Shown: positions 6,478-13,425 of the stretch, piece by piece | How the letters are laid out: every line of letters starts with the position of its first letter | Numbering within the stretch: position 1 is the stretch's first letter | Source: Planctomycetota bacterium | Lineage (GTDB): Bacteria; Planctomycetota; B15-G4 | DNA: 17,571 bases | Reading direction: 5' to 3' | Assembly: GCA_003644265.1 (NCBI GenBank) | Contig: QNBX01000096.1 | Coordinates: 1-17,571, forward strand | Program-made: the position numbers and the translations under genes | Notes under the pieces: generated by a model | What the model saw: the letters and a program-made list of their open reading frames with translations, nothing else | Told to the model about the DNA's origin: nothing | The model's database searches: none

Positions 6478-8439
6478 TCAGCGGTCGAGGTTGTCGGCGT
6501 CCGGCCACAGGTTGCGCACCTGGCGCTCCACGGCCCCTGAGGCCTGGTCGGAGCGGGACTCCGGGGCCGGCGAGGGGCTGGGCGGCGGCGCGCTGGTCGA
6601 CGGCGGCGGCGTGGCCGGCGCGCTCGTGGGAGCTGCGGCCGACGGGGTCGCGGGTGCCGCCCGATCGGCGGCGCTCGCAGGCGCAGGGTTGGACGGGGGT
6701 GTCGAGGAGGCGCGGGGCGGCACAGCCCCGCGGCCGTCCGAAGCGCGCGGCGCCCGAGCCAGCTTGACGGGCTGGCCGAGCACCGCTTCGCCAGCCTGCT
6801 GCAGCGACTTGCGCATGTCGGGGTCGGCCAGGTCGTAGATCTCCGTAGGGCCGTCGGCGGGCGGCACCAGGATCAGCGTGTCTCCCTCCAGATCGATGCC
6901 TGCGTAGCGAGCCATCTCGAGCCGCAGACTGCGCTGCTTGATAGCCGCCAGAAAGCGCGTGCGGAAGTCGCCGGCGGACCCATCGCCCGCGGCCGAGGCG
7001 GGCGGCGCGCCGCCAGCAGCGCTCGTGGCGGGACCGGCGGGCGTCGCCGCTGGGGAGCCTGGCGTCGACGACGCAGCCGCGCTGACAGACGCGGACGCCG
7101 TGTTGGTTGGGGCTGACGGTGTCGAGACAGCCCGGGTCTCCTGCGTGGCCTGCGTGGCCTGCGTGGCGACCGCCCTCGGCTGGCCGAGGTCCGACGCCGG
7201 TGCATTCGCGGGCCGAGCGCGCGGGGGTGCCGCGGACGCGCGGGGCGAAGACGCTCGGGACGAGACCGCAGCGCGCCCGCCCGGCGCCGGGCGCGGTCCC
7301 GTAGCCCGCCCGGGCCCCTCCCCACCCGCCAGTAGATCGGCCAGGGGCTGGAGCGCGTGCAGGCGCGCCAGGTTCAGCACGGTCATCTGCGCCACCAGCC
7401 GACCGTCGGCGCGCTGCCGCAGCCGTCGCGCGGCCTCCACCAGCACGTCCAGCATGGAGAGCAGGCGATCCACGTCGGTCTCATGCGCCAGCTCGGACAG
7501 CACGGCGCGCTCCTCCGGCGTGCAGTCGGCCGGCTCGCCGCCGGCGGCGCTCACCAGCAGGCTCTCCAACAGCTCGGTCAACTGACCGATCAGGTCGGCC
7601 GGGCGCGCGCCCTTGCCCAGGGCCGTCTCGCAGGACCCGTGCGCCGCCGCGCCGTCGCCAGCCAGGGCGGCCGCCACCAGTTCGGCCAGCAGCTCAGGCG
7701 AGAGCCGCCCGGTGAGGCGCTCGAAGTCCGCCAGCGTCGGGTGGCCCTCGCCATAGGTGATCAGCTGATCCAGCAGGGTCAGGGCGTCGCGCAGCCCGCC
7801 CTGGGCCTGGCGCGCGAGCCGCGGCAGCAACCCCTCGGGCACCTGCACCTGCTCGGCCTCACAGATGGTGGCCAGGCGCCCACTGATCTGCTTGGCCGTG
7901 AGGCGCTTGAAGTCGAAGGTCTGGCAGCGCGAGCGGATGGTCTCGGGGACCTTGAGCGGCTCGGTGGTGGCCAGGATGAACTTGGCGTGCTCGGGCGGCT
8001 CCTCCAGCGTCTTCAACAGGGCATTGAAGGCCGCCGTCGAGAGCATGTGCACCTCATCGATGATGTAGATGCGGTAGCGCGCCTCCACCGGCCGGAAGCG
8101 CAGGTTCTCGATCAGGTCGCGCACGTTCTCGACCTTGTTGTGCGAGGCGCCGTCGATCTCGACCACGTCCAAGCACTGCCCGGCGGCGTCGATGGCGCTG
8201 CAGACGCGACAGCTTCCGCAGGGCTGGCCGTCGTCCCGCTCCAGGCAGTTGAAGGCCTTGGCCAGGATGCGCGCCATGGACGTCTTGCCCACGCCGCGCG
8301 GCCCCGAGAACAGGAACGCGTGCCCCGCGCGCTGGTTGGCGATGGAGGCCTGGAGCACCCGCGCGGAGTCCTCCTGACCCACGACGTCCTCGAAGACGCG
8401 GGGCCGATAGCGATTGGCGAGGACCGTGTAGGTACCCAT
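6478..8439 (-). CDS. dnaX: DNA polymerase III subunit tau/gamma (DnaX)
   Basis: DnaX is the clamp-loader ATPase that couples the replicase. The 653-residue protein has Walker A GPRGVGKT (46-53), a zinc site (Cys65, 74, 77, 80), Walker B IIDEVH (126-131), sensor 1 ATT (157-159) and the arginine-finger SRC (170-172). Domains II-III run to about residue 370. A Pro/Ala/Ser/Thr linker follows (about 375-490), then a folded C-terminal block (FRTRFLAAIKQRSLRLEMAR onward) and a second disordered tail ending in a conserved-looking RNLWPDADNLD. Within the linker three 9-base repeats (7141-7167) encode ATQATQAT. I found no A-rich slippery sequence that would make a short gamma form. ATG 8439 has a strong GTGAGGAG site. 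The SRP RNA lies immediately upstream. Confidence 0.97.
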   Translation of the reverse strand: MGTYTVLANRYRPRVFEDVVGQEDSARVLQASIANQRAGHAFLFSGPRGVGKTSMARILAKAFNCLERDDGQPCGSCRVCSAIDAAGQCLDVVEIDGASHNKVENVRDLIENLRFRPVEARYRIYIIDEVHMLSTAAFNALLKTLEEPPEHAKFILATTEPLKVPETIRSRCQTFDFKRLTAKQISGRLATICEAEQVQVPEGLLPRLARQAQGGLRDALTLLDQLITYGEGHPTLADFERLTGRLSPELLAELVAAALAGDGAAAHGSCETALGKGARPADLIGQLTELLESLLVSAAGGEPADCTPEERAVLSELAHETDVDRLLSMLDVLVEAARRLRQRADGRLVAQMTVLNLARLHALQPLADLLAGGEGPGRATGPRPAPGGRAAVSSRASSPRASAAPPRARPANAPASDLGQPRAVATQATQATQETRAVSTPSAPTNTASASVSAAASSTPGSPAATPAGPATSAAGGAPPASAAGDGSAGDFRTRFLAAIKQRSLRLEMARYAGIDLEGDTLILVPPADGPTEIYDLADPDMRKSLQQAGEAVLGQPVKLARAPRASDGRGAVPPRASSTPPSNPAPASAADRAAPATPSAAAPTSAPATPPPSTSAPPPSPSPAPESRSDQASGAVERQVRNLWPDADNLDR

Positions 8440-8508
8440 GGCTCCTCACTCTAAGCGCTGCCCGCCGCCCTGCGCGAGCGCCCAACGTGGGCGGGCGACG
8501 CCGAAGAA

Positions 8509-8597
8509 GGGAGTCGGCAGCACAACGAAGACCTCGCTTAGGGCTGCTCCCGTCAGGGCCTGACCCGGTTCACGCGCTTCGCTTGCCACCGACCCCC
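8509..8597 (-). ncRNA. ffs: Signal recognition particle RNA (4.5S type), core
   Basis: The SRP RNA binds Ffh and targets membrane proteins. On the minus strand, GAACCGGGTCAGGCCC-TGAC-GGGAGCAGCCCTAAG (about 8572-8537) matches the conserved domain IV: GGUCAGG on one side and AGCAGCC on the other of the symmetric loop. The tetraloop here is UGAC, of the URRC type, rather than the common GNRA (GGAA). Flanking GGGGGTCGG (8597-8589) pairs with CCGACTCCC (8517-8509) to close the hairpin. The pairing continues outwards to about 8478-8623 (see findings), so the true ends are uncertain and the mature RNA may be nearer 146 bases. A location just upstream of dnaX is conserved in many bacteria. No intrinsic terminator separates the two. 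Confidence 0.9.
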
Positions 8598-8640
8598 ACC
8601 TTCGACGCCGCCCGCGTGGGCGCCGGCAAGGCGGAAATAT

Positions 8641-8728
<88 letters not shown>

Positions 8729-8778
8729 GCAGCGGTCATTCGTCCGTCACCGAGCGCCCCGGTGAGGGGACGTCCGGC

Positions 8779-8868
8779 TGGCGGAGAGAGAGGGATTCGA
8801 ACCCTCGGAACGGTTGCCCGCTCACTCGCTTTCCAAGCGAGCACAATCGACCACTCTGTCATCTCTCC
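8779..8868 (-). tRNA. tRNA-Ser (anticodon GGA)
   Basis: Read on the minus strand, GGAGAGA (8868-8862) pairs with TCTCTCC (8789-8783). The discriminator is G and CCA is encoded (8781-8779). The anticodon stem CTCGC/GCGAG holds loop TTGGAAA, anticodon GGA, which reads UCC and UCU. It has a long variable arm with GCGGGCAACCG. The D-arm (GACAGAGTGGTCGATTGTG) is nearly identical to that of the neighbouring tRNA-Ser(CGA), so the pair probably arose by duplication. Confidence 0.96.
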
Positions 8869-8942
8869 GCACTGGTCGTGCGTGGCCCCCGTCGCCGAGG
8901 ACCGGCCGAGCATTGTAGGGAGGGCTCGCCCCCGCTCAACCG

Positions 8943-9440
8943 TCAGCCGTCAGACCGTTTTCTGCGCGCGGCGAAGAAGTCCCTCAGCAGCTGGCCGCAC
9001 TCGTGGGTCCGGAGCGGCTCAAGCACCTGGACGCGGTGGTTCAGGCGCGGATCCCGGACCACGTCCCGCAGCGAGCCGCAGGCGCCGGTCTTGGGGTCAC
9101 TGGCCCCGAAGACCAGGAAGTCGGCCCGGGCCAGGACCAGCGCGCCGGCGCACATGGCGCAGGGCTCGAGCGTGCAGGCCAGCAGGGTGCCGGCGGGCAG
9201 CCTGGGAGCGGCCACCCGGGCGCAGGCGGCGCTGAGAGCCAGGCGCTCGGCGTGGGCGGTGGGGTCGCTGCGACGCAGGATCTCGTTGCCGGCCTGCGCC
9301 AACAGGGCGCCGTCGGGGCCCATGATGGCGGCGCCCACAGGCACCTCATCGGCTGCGGCCGCCGCTCGGGCCTGGCTCAGCGCCAAGGTCATGGCCCGCG
9401 CCAGCAGCGCCTCGTCGGGGGCGGGCGGGTCCTGGGGCAC
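8943..9440 (-). CDS. tadA: tRNA-specific adenosine deaminase TadA
   Basis: TadA deaminates A34 to inosine in tRNA-Arg(ACG), letting it read CGU, CGC and CGA. The protein (165 residues) has the cytidine/adenosine deaminase zinc motif: THAERLAL with His63 and catalytic Glu65, and TLEPCAMCAGAL with Cys94 and Cys97. The substrate-side block DEVPVGAAI at about 31-39 is also typical. I chose GTG 9440, which has AGAGAGG six bases upstream. The longer in-frame ATG at 9584 would add 48 Arg/Gly-rich residues with no family resemblance. Its substrate tRNA gene lies directly upstream on the same strand. A dnaX-SRP-tadA neighbourhood is also known in Bacillus. Confidence 0.95.
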   Translation of the reverse strand: MPQDPPAPDEALLARAMTLALSQARAAAAADEVPVGAAIMGPDGALLAQAGNEILRRSDPTAHAERLALSAACARVAAPRLPAGTLLACTLEPCAMCAGALVLARADFLVFGASDPKTGACGSLRDVVRDPRLNHRVQVLEPLRTHECGQLLRDFFAARRKRSDG

Positions 9441-9592
9441 GGGCAACCTCTCTCTGGCGCAGCGGGTCGGGGCCCGTCGAGCCGAGCCGCAGCCCCGGGC
9501 CTGAGCGCGGCCCACAGCCCGGGGCTCATGGCCGGGTTGGCGTCCCACCGGCGTGGCACGGCTGGCGCCCGGGAAGCCCAGCAAAGTGGAGG

Positions 9593-9669
<77 letters not shown>

Positions 9670-9710
9670 ACCTGATCGCGGCCTCGCCATTTCAGACTCG
9701 TGCTGCGAAG

Positions 9711-9746
9711 GCGCCGAGGAAAACGTCCAGAGGCCCGATTGTCAAC
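9711..9746 (-). promoter_or_regulatory. Possible promoter of the tRNA-Arg/tadA unit
   Basis: A perfect TTGACA (9746-9741 on the minus strand) stands out in this GC-rich sequence, about 70 bases upstream of tRNA-Arg. A 17-base spacer leads to TTTCCT (9723-9718), a poor -10. A start near 9711 would give a leader of about 40 bases to be trimmed from the tRNA precursor. The -35 match is good; the -10 is weak. Confidence 0.33.
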
Positions 9747-10150
9747 AGGGCGGGCCATGAAGAACGTCAGGAACGACCCCTGCGGGGACCCCGGCGGGAG
9801 TCTCCTGCTCTGCACCTTTTTCTGAGAAAAAAACGGCAGGTGCCGGATCCGGGTGGCCAGGCCGGTAACGCACACGCTCCTCGGTCATCTGCTCTCCGCC
9901 GTCGCCCGAGTTCGGCGAGCGCTGGGCGGGGCAATCGACCCTACGTTTGCAGGCCTTTCTGCGCTCAGGCCCTACCACAGCAGCGCCGACATGGACGCGC
10001 GTTGCAGACGGAGCACCGCGAACAGCGTCGCCCGCCGCGTGTCCGGGACAGCACGGCGCAGACGCCGCACGTTGCCCGGTCGTCTTCATGCCTGCGTGAA
10101 CTCACCGATACAGAAGACAATCGGAGTGTTGACGTGATGCTGCGATTGCC

Positions 10151-10166
10151 CCTTTTGCAAAAGGAG
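10151..10166 (+). promoter_or_regulatory. Palindrome overlapping the ribosome binding site of the histone-like gene
   Basis: CCTTTTGCAAAAGG (10151-10164) is a perfect 14-base palindrome. Its right half merges with the Shine-Dalgarno AAGGAG (10161-10166), ten bases before ATG 10177. As RNA it can form CCUUU-UGCA-AAAGG and partly mask the ribosome binding site. As DNA it could be an operator for a dimeric regulator. Palindrome and SD are seen directly; the regulatory role is inferred. Confidence 0.5.
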
Positions 10167-10176
10167 TTTGCGAACC

Positions 10177-10584
10177 ATGGCTAAGAAAGCCACGCGCAAG
10201 AAGGCAACGCGCAAGAAGGCCACCAGGAAAAAGGCCGTAAAGAAGACGACGCGCAAGAAGGCGACGCGCAAGAAGGCCACCAGGAAGAAGGCCGCCAAGA
10301 AGACCACGCGCAAGAAGGCAACGCGCAAGAAGGCCGTCAAGAAGACCACGCGTAAGAAGGCCACTCGTAAGAAGGCCGCCAAGAAGACCACGCGCAAGAA
10401 GGCCACTCGCAAGAAGGCCGCCAAGAAGACCACGCGCAAGAAGGCCACTCGTAAGAAGGCCGCCAAGAAGACCACGCGCAAGAAGGCCACTCGTAAGAAG
10501 GCCGTCAAGAAGACCACGCGCAAGAAGGCGACCCGTAAGAAGGCCGCCAAGAAGACCACGCGTCGCAAGGCGGCTCGCCGCTGA
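10177..10584 (+). CDS. Lysine-rich histone H1-like repeat protein
   Basis: The 135-residue product is made almost wholly of Lys, Arg, Ala and Thr in pentads ATRKK/TTRKK and tetrads AAKK/AVKK. From about residue 23 they form a 14-residue unit TTRKKATRKKAAKK, repeated about seven times and ending TTRRKAARR. It resembles bacterial histone H1-like proteins with KKA/TRKK tails, which bind DNA non-specifically and compact or protect it. There is no globular domain, signal peptide or membrane segment. ATG 10177 has AAGGAG ten bases upstream; an in-frame TTG at 10168 is less likely because it lies on that site. The long open antisense frame (Leu/Arg repeats) is a by-product of the repeat. Precise function is not known. 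Confidence 0.85.
   Translation: MAKKATRKKATRKKATRKKAVKKTTRKKATRKKATRKKAAKKTTRKKATRKKAVKKTTRKKATRKKAAKKTTRKKATRKKAAKKTTRKKATRKKAAKKTTRKKATRKKAVKKTTRKKATRKKAAKKTTRRKAARR
10198..10572 (+). repeat. Tandem 42-base coding repeat inside the histone-like gene
   Basis: The unit, accacgcgcaagaaggcnac followed by ncgnaagaaggccgccaagaag, encodes TTRKKATRKKAAKK. It recurs about seven times from the middle of the gene to its end. Early copies are built from a 15-base ATRKK unit instead. Differences are mainly synonymous (CGC/CGT, GCC/GTC, ACC/ACG), so copies are similar enough to expand or contract by slippage or recombination. Boundaries are approximate. Confidence 0.8.
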
Positions 10585-10623
10585 TGTATCGGGGCTCCCC
10601 TCGGGGAACCCCTGCGATCTGAC

Positions 10624-10659
10624 GACGGGCGCCTCCCTGTGGATGGGGGGGCGCCCGTC
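10624..10659. terminator. Shared hairpin between convergent histone-like and HAD genes
   Basis: GACGGGCGCCTCCC (10624-10637) pairs over 14 positions (one GU) with GGGGGGCGCCCGTC (10646-10659) around an 8-base loop. The hairpin starts 39 bases after the histone-like stop and ends 2 bases before the HAD gene's last codon. The following TCTCATT is a weak T-tract on the plus strand and there is none on the minus strand. It could act in both directions or simply stabilise 3' ends. Confidence 0.65.
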
Positions 10660-10661
10660 TC

Positions 10662-11333
10662 TCATTCGGCGGCCGCTGCCAGGGCGTCCAGGCGCTCCAC
10701 GCTGAGCCCCTCCAGCCCGCTGAGACAAGCCCGCGCGCCCGCCTCGCGGTGGGCCGTGTCGTCCGAGCCCGCCGGAACCAGCGCCAGCACGGTCATGCCC
10801 GCGGCGCGGGCCGAGGCCACGCCCAGGGCCGCGTCCTCGATGGCCAGGCAACAGGACGGATCGAGCGACAACCCCGCGGCCGCCGCCAGGTACAGGTCGG
10901 GCGCGGGCTTGCCAGCCTGCACATCGTCCTTGCTGATGATGGCCTGCATGCAGCCCGTGATGCCCAGCCGATCGAGCACGAGCCGCACCTGATGCCGGCT
11001 GGCCGAGCTGGCCACGGCCATGGCGCGCCCCTCCCCTCGCAGCGCCAGGATCAGCTCGAGCACGCCGGGCAGCGGAGGCAGCGGCTCCTGGGCCAGCCGC
11101 CCCAACGAGAGCGCGATGCGCTCGCGGGCCAGGACCTGCGGCGGATCATCCAGCCCAAAGCGCCGCACGAGCTCGGCGAAGAAAGCCAGCTCGTCCATAC
11201 CCAGGTAGCCGTCGTAGTCGGCACGCGCGATCCACGCACCTCGCGCGCCGAGGACCTCGTTGGTGGTGGCGTAGTGGATCGGCTCGCTGTCCACCAGCAC
11301 GCCGTCCATGTCGAACACGATCGCCTCGAACAT
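10662..11333 (-). CDS. HAD superfamily hydrolase, beta-phosphoglucomutase-like (subfamily IA)
   Basis: The 223-residue protein starts MFEAIVFDMDGVLVDSEPIH. The nucleophile Asp8 and acid/base Asp10 form HAD motif I, followed by an alpha-helical cap. Motif II is Ser109/Ser110 (AVASSASR), motif III Lys142 in GKPAPDLYL, and motif IV Glu166-Asp167 (AIEDAALGVASARAAGM). DMDGVLVDSEP and the type-1 cap place it with phosphoglycolate/beta-phosphoglucomutase-like enzymes acting on small phosphorylated metabolites. The substrate cannot be read from sequence. ATG 11333 has AGAGAG upstream. It faces the histone-like gene across a shared hairpin and diverges from the transporter gene, so no pathway partner is evident. 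Confidence 0.92.
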   Translation of the reverse strand: MFEAIVFDMDGVLVDSEPIHYATTNEVLGARGAWIARADYDGYLGMDELAFFAELVRRFGLDDPPQVLARERIALSLGRLAQEPLPPLPGVLELILALRGEGRAMAVASSASRHQVRLVLDRLGITGCMQAIISKDDVQAGKPAPDLYLAAAAGLSLDPSCCLAIEDAALGVASARAAGMTVLALVPAGSDDTAHREAGARACLSGLEGLSVERLDALAAAAE

Positions 11334-11436
11334 CGCATCTCTCTGCGGGGGTGATCAGGATCGTGACGCCGCCGGGCGCGAGCGGCAAGCGCGCCACTCG
11401 AGCCGGGCTGCCCCGCAGCCGCTGGGCAGTTCTCCC

Positions 11437-11472
11437 TTGTCTCTCGGCTCCAGCTGCCCTAGAAACGGGGGC
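11437..11472 (+). promoter_or_regulatory. Candidate promoter of the LeuT-like transporter
   Basis: TTGTCT (11437-11442) and TAGAAA (11460-11465) are spaced by 17 bases in the gap between the divergent HAD and transporter genes. They would start transcription near 11472, about 24 bases before ATG 11496. Each box matches four of six consensus positions. No operator-like repeat is seen next to it. Confidence 0.4.
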
Positions 11473-11495
11473 CAACGCACCTCCGGGACCAGGGC

Positions 11496-13193
11496 ATGAG
11501 CACGTCGGACTACGCGCCGCCGCAGGATCAAGAACGCTGGGGGTCGCGGCTGGGACTGATCCTGGCCATGGCCGGCAACGCCGTGGGCCTGGGCAACTTT
11601 CTGCGCTTCCCCAACCAGGCCGTGCAGAACGGGCAGGGCGCCTTCATGGTGGCCTACTTCATCAGCCTGCTGCTGCTGGGCATCCCGCTCATGTGGATGG
11701 AGTGGGGCATCGGCCGGCGCGGCGGCGCGCTGGGCTTCAGCACCGCGCCCGGCATGTTCCAGAGCCTGACGAAGGCGCGCTGGATCAAGTACGTGGGCGC
11801 GCTGGGCGTGGTCATGCCGCTGCTGATCGTCATCTACTACGTCTATATCGAGTCCTGGACGCTGGGCTACGCGGTGCAGTCGGCCACCGGCGTGTTGACC
11901 GGAGGCCCCGAGACGGCCGACCACTTCGTCAACGACTACCTGGGCTCTCAGGGCGGCTTCCTGCCCTGGCTCAGCGAGCTGTTCGGTCTGGGCAGGGACG
12001 CCTTCCAGGGCACGAGCGACGCCTATTTCTTCTTCATCATCACGGTCAGCGTGAACCTGTGGGTGCTGTCCCGCGGGCTCTCCAAGGGCATCGAGATCAT
12101 CGCCAAGATCGGCATGCCGGTGCTGCTGCTGGCGGCCGTGGCCCTGGTGGCGCGCGTGCTGACCCTGCCCGACATGGACGGCCGCACGGCCCTCGACGGC
12201 CTGGGCATCTACTGGGACCCGTCCCAGTGGCGCGCGCTGATCGACAACGACCTCGCCAACGAGTGGTTCGGCAAGGGCTCCTCGGCCATCTGGCTGGCGG
12301 CGGCGGGCCAGATCTTCTTCACGCTGTCGGTGGGCTCCGGCGCCATCAACACCTACGCCAGCTACCTGACCCGGGACGACGACATCGCGCTCACGGGACT
12401 GGCCACGGTCTCCACCAACGAGTTCTGCGAGGTCATCCTGGGCGGCACCCTGGCCATCCCCGCCGCCTTCGTGTTCCTGGGCACAGAAGGCGTGATGGAA
12501 GCCAGCTCAGGCAACATGGGGCTGGCCTTCATCACCATGCCCCAGGTCTTCGCGCAGACACCGATCCTGGGCATGGAGCCGGGCCCGGCCTCGGTGCAGG
12601 TCATGGGCACGCTCTGGTTCGGCCTGCTGTTCGTGGCCGGCATCACCAGCTCGCTGGCGTTGTCCCAGCCCACCATCGCCTTCATGCAAGACATGATGGG
12701 CCTGAGCCGCAAGAAGGCGGCCCTGGCCGTGGGCGCCATCATCCTGCTGTTCGTGCAGCCCGTGATCCTGATGGGCGGCGTGCTGGACGAGATCGACTAC
12801 TGGGCCGGCACCTTCGGCCTGGTGCTGTTCTCCACCATCGAGGTGGTGCTGTTCATGTGGGTCTTCGGTTCCAACAAGGCCTGGAAGGAGATCCACCACG
12901 GCGCCGACTTCCGCATCCCGCGCCTGTTCAAGTTCATCATGACCTGGGTCACGCCCATCGCCCTGCTGACCATGCTGGGCTACTGGGGCTACGACCAGGC
13001 CATGCCCATCCTGAACTTCGAGAACGACCCGAACGGCAAGGCGTACAATGACGCCTCGCGCAACAGCGCCGTGCTGGCGCGCACGCTCATGCTGGCGCTG
13101 TTCGGCTTCTTCGTCCTGCTGACCTGGGTGGCCGCCAAGCGCGGTCGCTTCAAGAGCCTGGAGTCCCTGCCTTCGACGGAGGAGTCGGCATGA
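11496..13193 (+). CDS. Sodium-dependent amino acid transporter, NSS/SNF family, LeuT-like
   Basis: The 565-residue membrane protein matches remembered Aquifex LeuT closely from TM1 (RLGLILAMAGNAVGLGNFLRFP) through TM3 (IYYVYIESWTLG) and TM6 (GQIFFTLSVGSGAINTYASY) to TM8 (AGITSSLALSQPTIAF). Residues equivalent to LeuT sodium ligands and pocket are kept: Gly27, Asn28, Ala29, Asn34, Tyr115, Phe275, Thr276, Ser278, Asn308, Ala381, Thr384, Ser385. The gate Arg37 is kept, and Glu312 corresponds to LeuT Glu290, linked to chloride independence. Ser281 replaces LeuT Phe259 and Leu389 replaces Ile359, so the side-chain pocket differs. It imports amino acids, or related solutes, with Na+; the substrate is not predictable. 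Its stop overlaps the next small gene (ATGA). Confidence 0.95.
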   Translation: MSTSDYAPPQDQERWGSRLGLILAMAGNAVGLGNFLRFPNQAVQNGQGAFMVAYFISLLLLGIPLMWMEWGIGRRGGALGFSTAPGMFQSLTKARWIKYVGALGVVMPLLIVIYYVYIESWTLGYAVQSATGVLTGGPETADHFVNDYLGSQGGFLPWLSELFGLGRDAFQGTSDAYFFFIITVSVNLWVLSRGLSKGIEIIAKIGMPVLLLAAVALVARVLTLPDMDGRTALDGLGIYWDPSQWRALIDNDLANEWFGKGSSAIWLAAAGQIFFTLSVGSGAINTYASYLTRDDDIALTGLATVSTNEFCEVILGGTLAIPAAFVFLGTEGVMEASSGNMGLAFITMPQVFAQTPILGMEPGPASVQVMGTLWFGLLFVAGITSSLALSQPTIAFMQDMMGLSRKKAALAVGAIILLFVQPVILMGGVLDEIDYWAGTFGLVLFSTIEVVLFMWVFGSNKAWKEIHHGADFRIPRLFKFIMTWVTPIALLTMLGYWGYDQAMPILNFENDPNGKAYNDASRNSAVLARTLMLALFGFFVLLTWVAAKRGRFKSLESLPSTEESA

Positions 13194-13345
13194 TCAGCCT
13201 GACGCTGACCCTGGCCCTGCAGGCCATGCGCCAACCGCAGATGGGCACCGGGGGCTGGGCCTTCATGGGGCTGGCCTGGCTGGGCGTGCTCGGGCTCACG
13301 GTCTGGTGCTTCTCCAAGGTCATCTGGGGCGGCAAGCCCGAGTGA
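13190..13345 (+). CDS. Small single-TM protein, probable NSS transporter small subunit (MetS-like)
   Basis: A 51-residue frame, MISLTLTLALQAMRQPQMGT and onward, has one hydrophobic span (about 23-46, WAFMGLAWLGVLGLTVWCF) and a short charged C-terminus ending GGKPE. ATG overlaps the transporter's TGA, and GGAGGAG at 13178-13184 lies five bases upstream, an almost perfect ribosome binding site. This strongly supports translation. Corynebacterium MetP, also an NSS transporter, needs a small one-TM partner MetS encoded directly downstream. Position, size and topology fit that role; sequence identity to MetS is not asserted. Confidence 0.8.
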   Translation: MISLTLTLALQAMRQPQMGTGGWAFMGLAWLGVLGLTVWCFSKVIWGGKPE

Positions 13346-13425
13346 GCCCGTGCTGACCCAGCGGTCGACGCGATGTTGACGCAGCCGACGCGGCGGCCCG
13401 CCAGGCAGCGGCCGTGGGTGCGCCC

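Larger units (their letters stand above)
9670..10176. other. Intergenic region between divergent tRNA-Arg and histone-like genes
   Basis: About 500 bases hold no convincing gene. Short frames on both strands lack family features and show Arg/Pro-rich content typical of antisense or random GC-rich frames. The region contains the possible tRNA promoter (9711-9746). It also holds a nested inverted repeat with a TTTTTCTGAGAAAAA core (about 9811-9842), an A7 run beside CGGCAGGTGCCG (9827-9845), and a TTGACG (10129-10134) upstream of the histone-like gene. The A/T-rich patches contrast with the surroundings and suggest regulatory rather than coding use. Confidence 0.5.

Noticed and set aside
6478..8439. 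Programmed frameshift in dnaX producing gamma
   Set aside because: No A-rich slippery heptamer followed by a stem was found in the linker region. Only 9-base GCCACGCAG-type repeats were seen.
9555..9575. TGGCACG as a sigma-54 -24 element near tRNA-Arg
   Set aside because: No TTGC -12 element follows at the required spacing, and no gene is suitably placed.
9742..10089. 115-residue minus-strand frame, with an internal ATG preceded by GGAGAG
   Set aside because: Composition is Arg/Pro/Ala-rich without any motif, and the frame crosses the A7/inverted-repeat element. A 48-residue version cannot be excluded but has no support.
10198..10572. Repeats considered as a CRISPR array
   Set aside because: The repeat is contiguous, in frame and without unique spacers; it codes for a Lys-rich protein.
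10086..10851. Minus-strand frames with LARGLLGGLL- or FLRVAFLRVVF-type repeats
   Set aside because: They are mirror images of the KKATRKK coding repeat. The plus strand has the ATG, SD and a sensible histone-like product.
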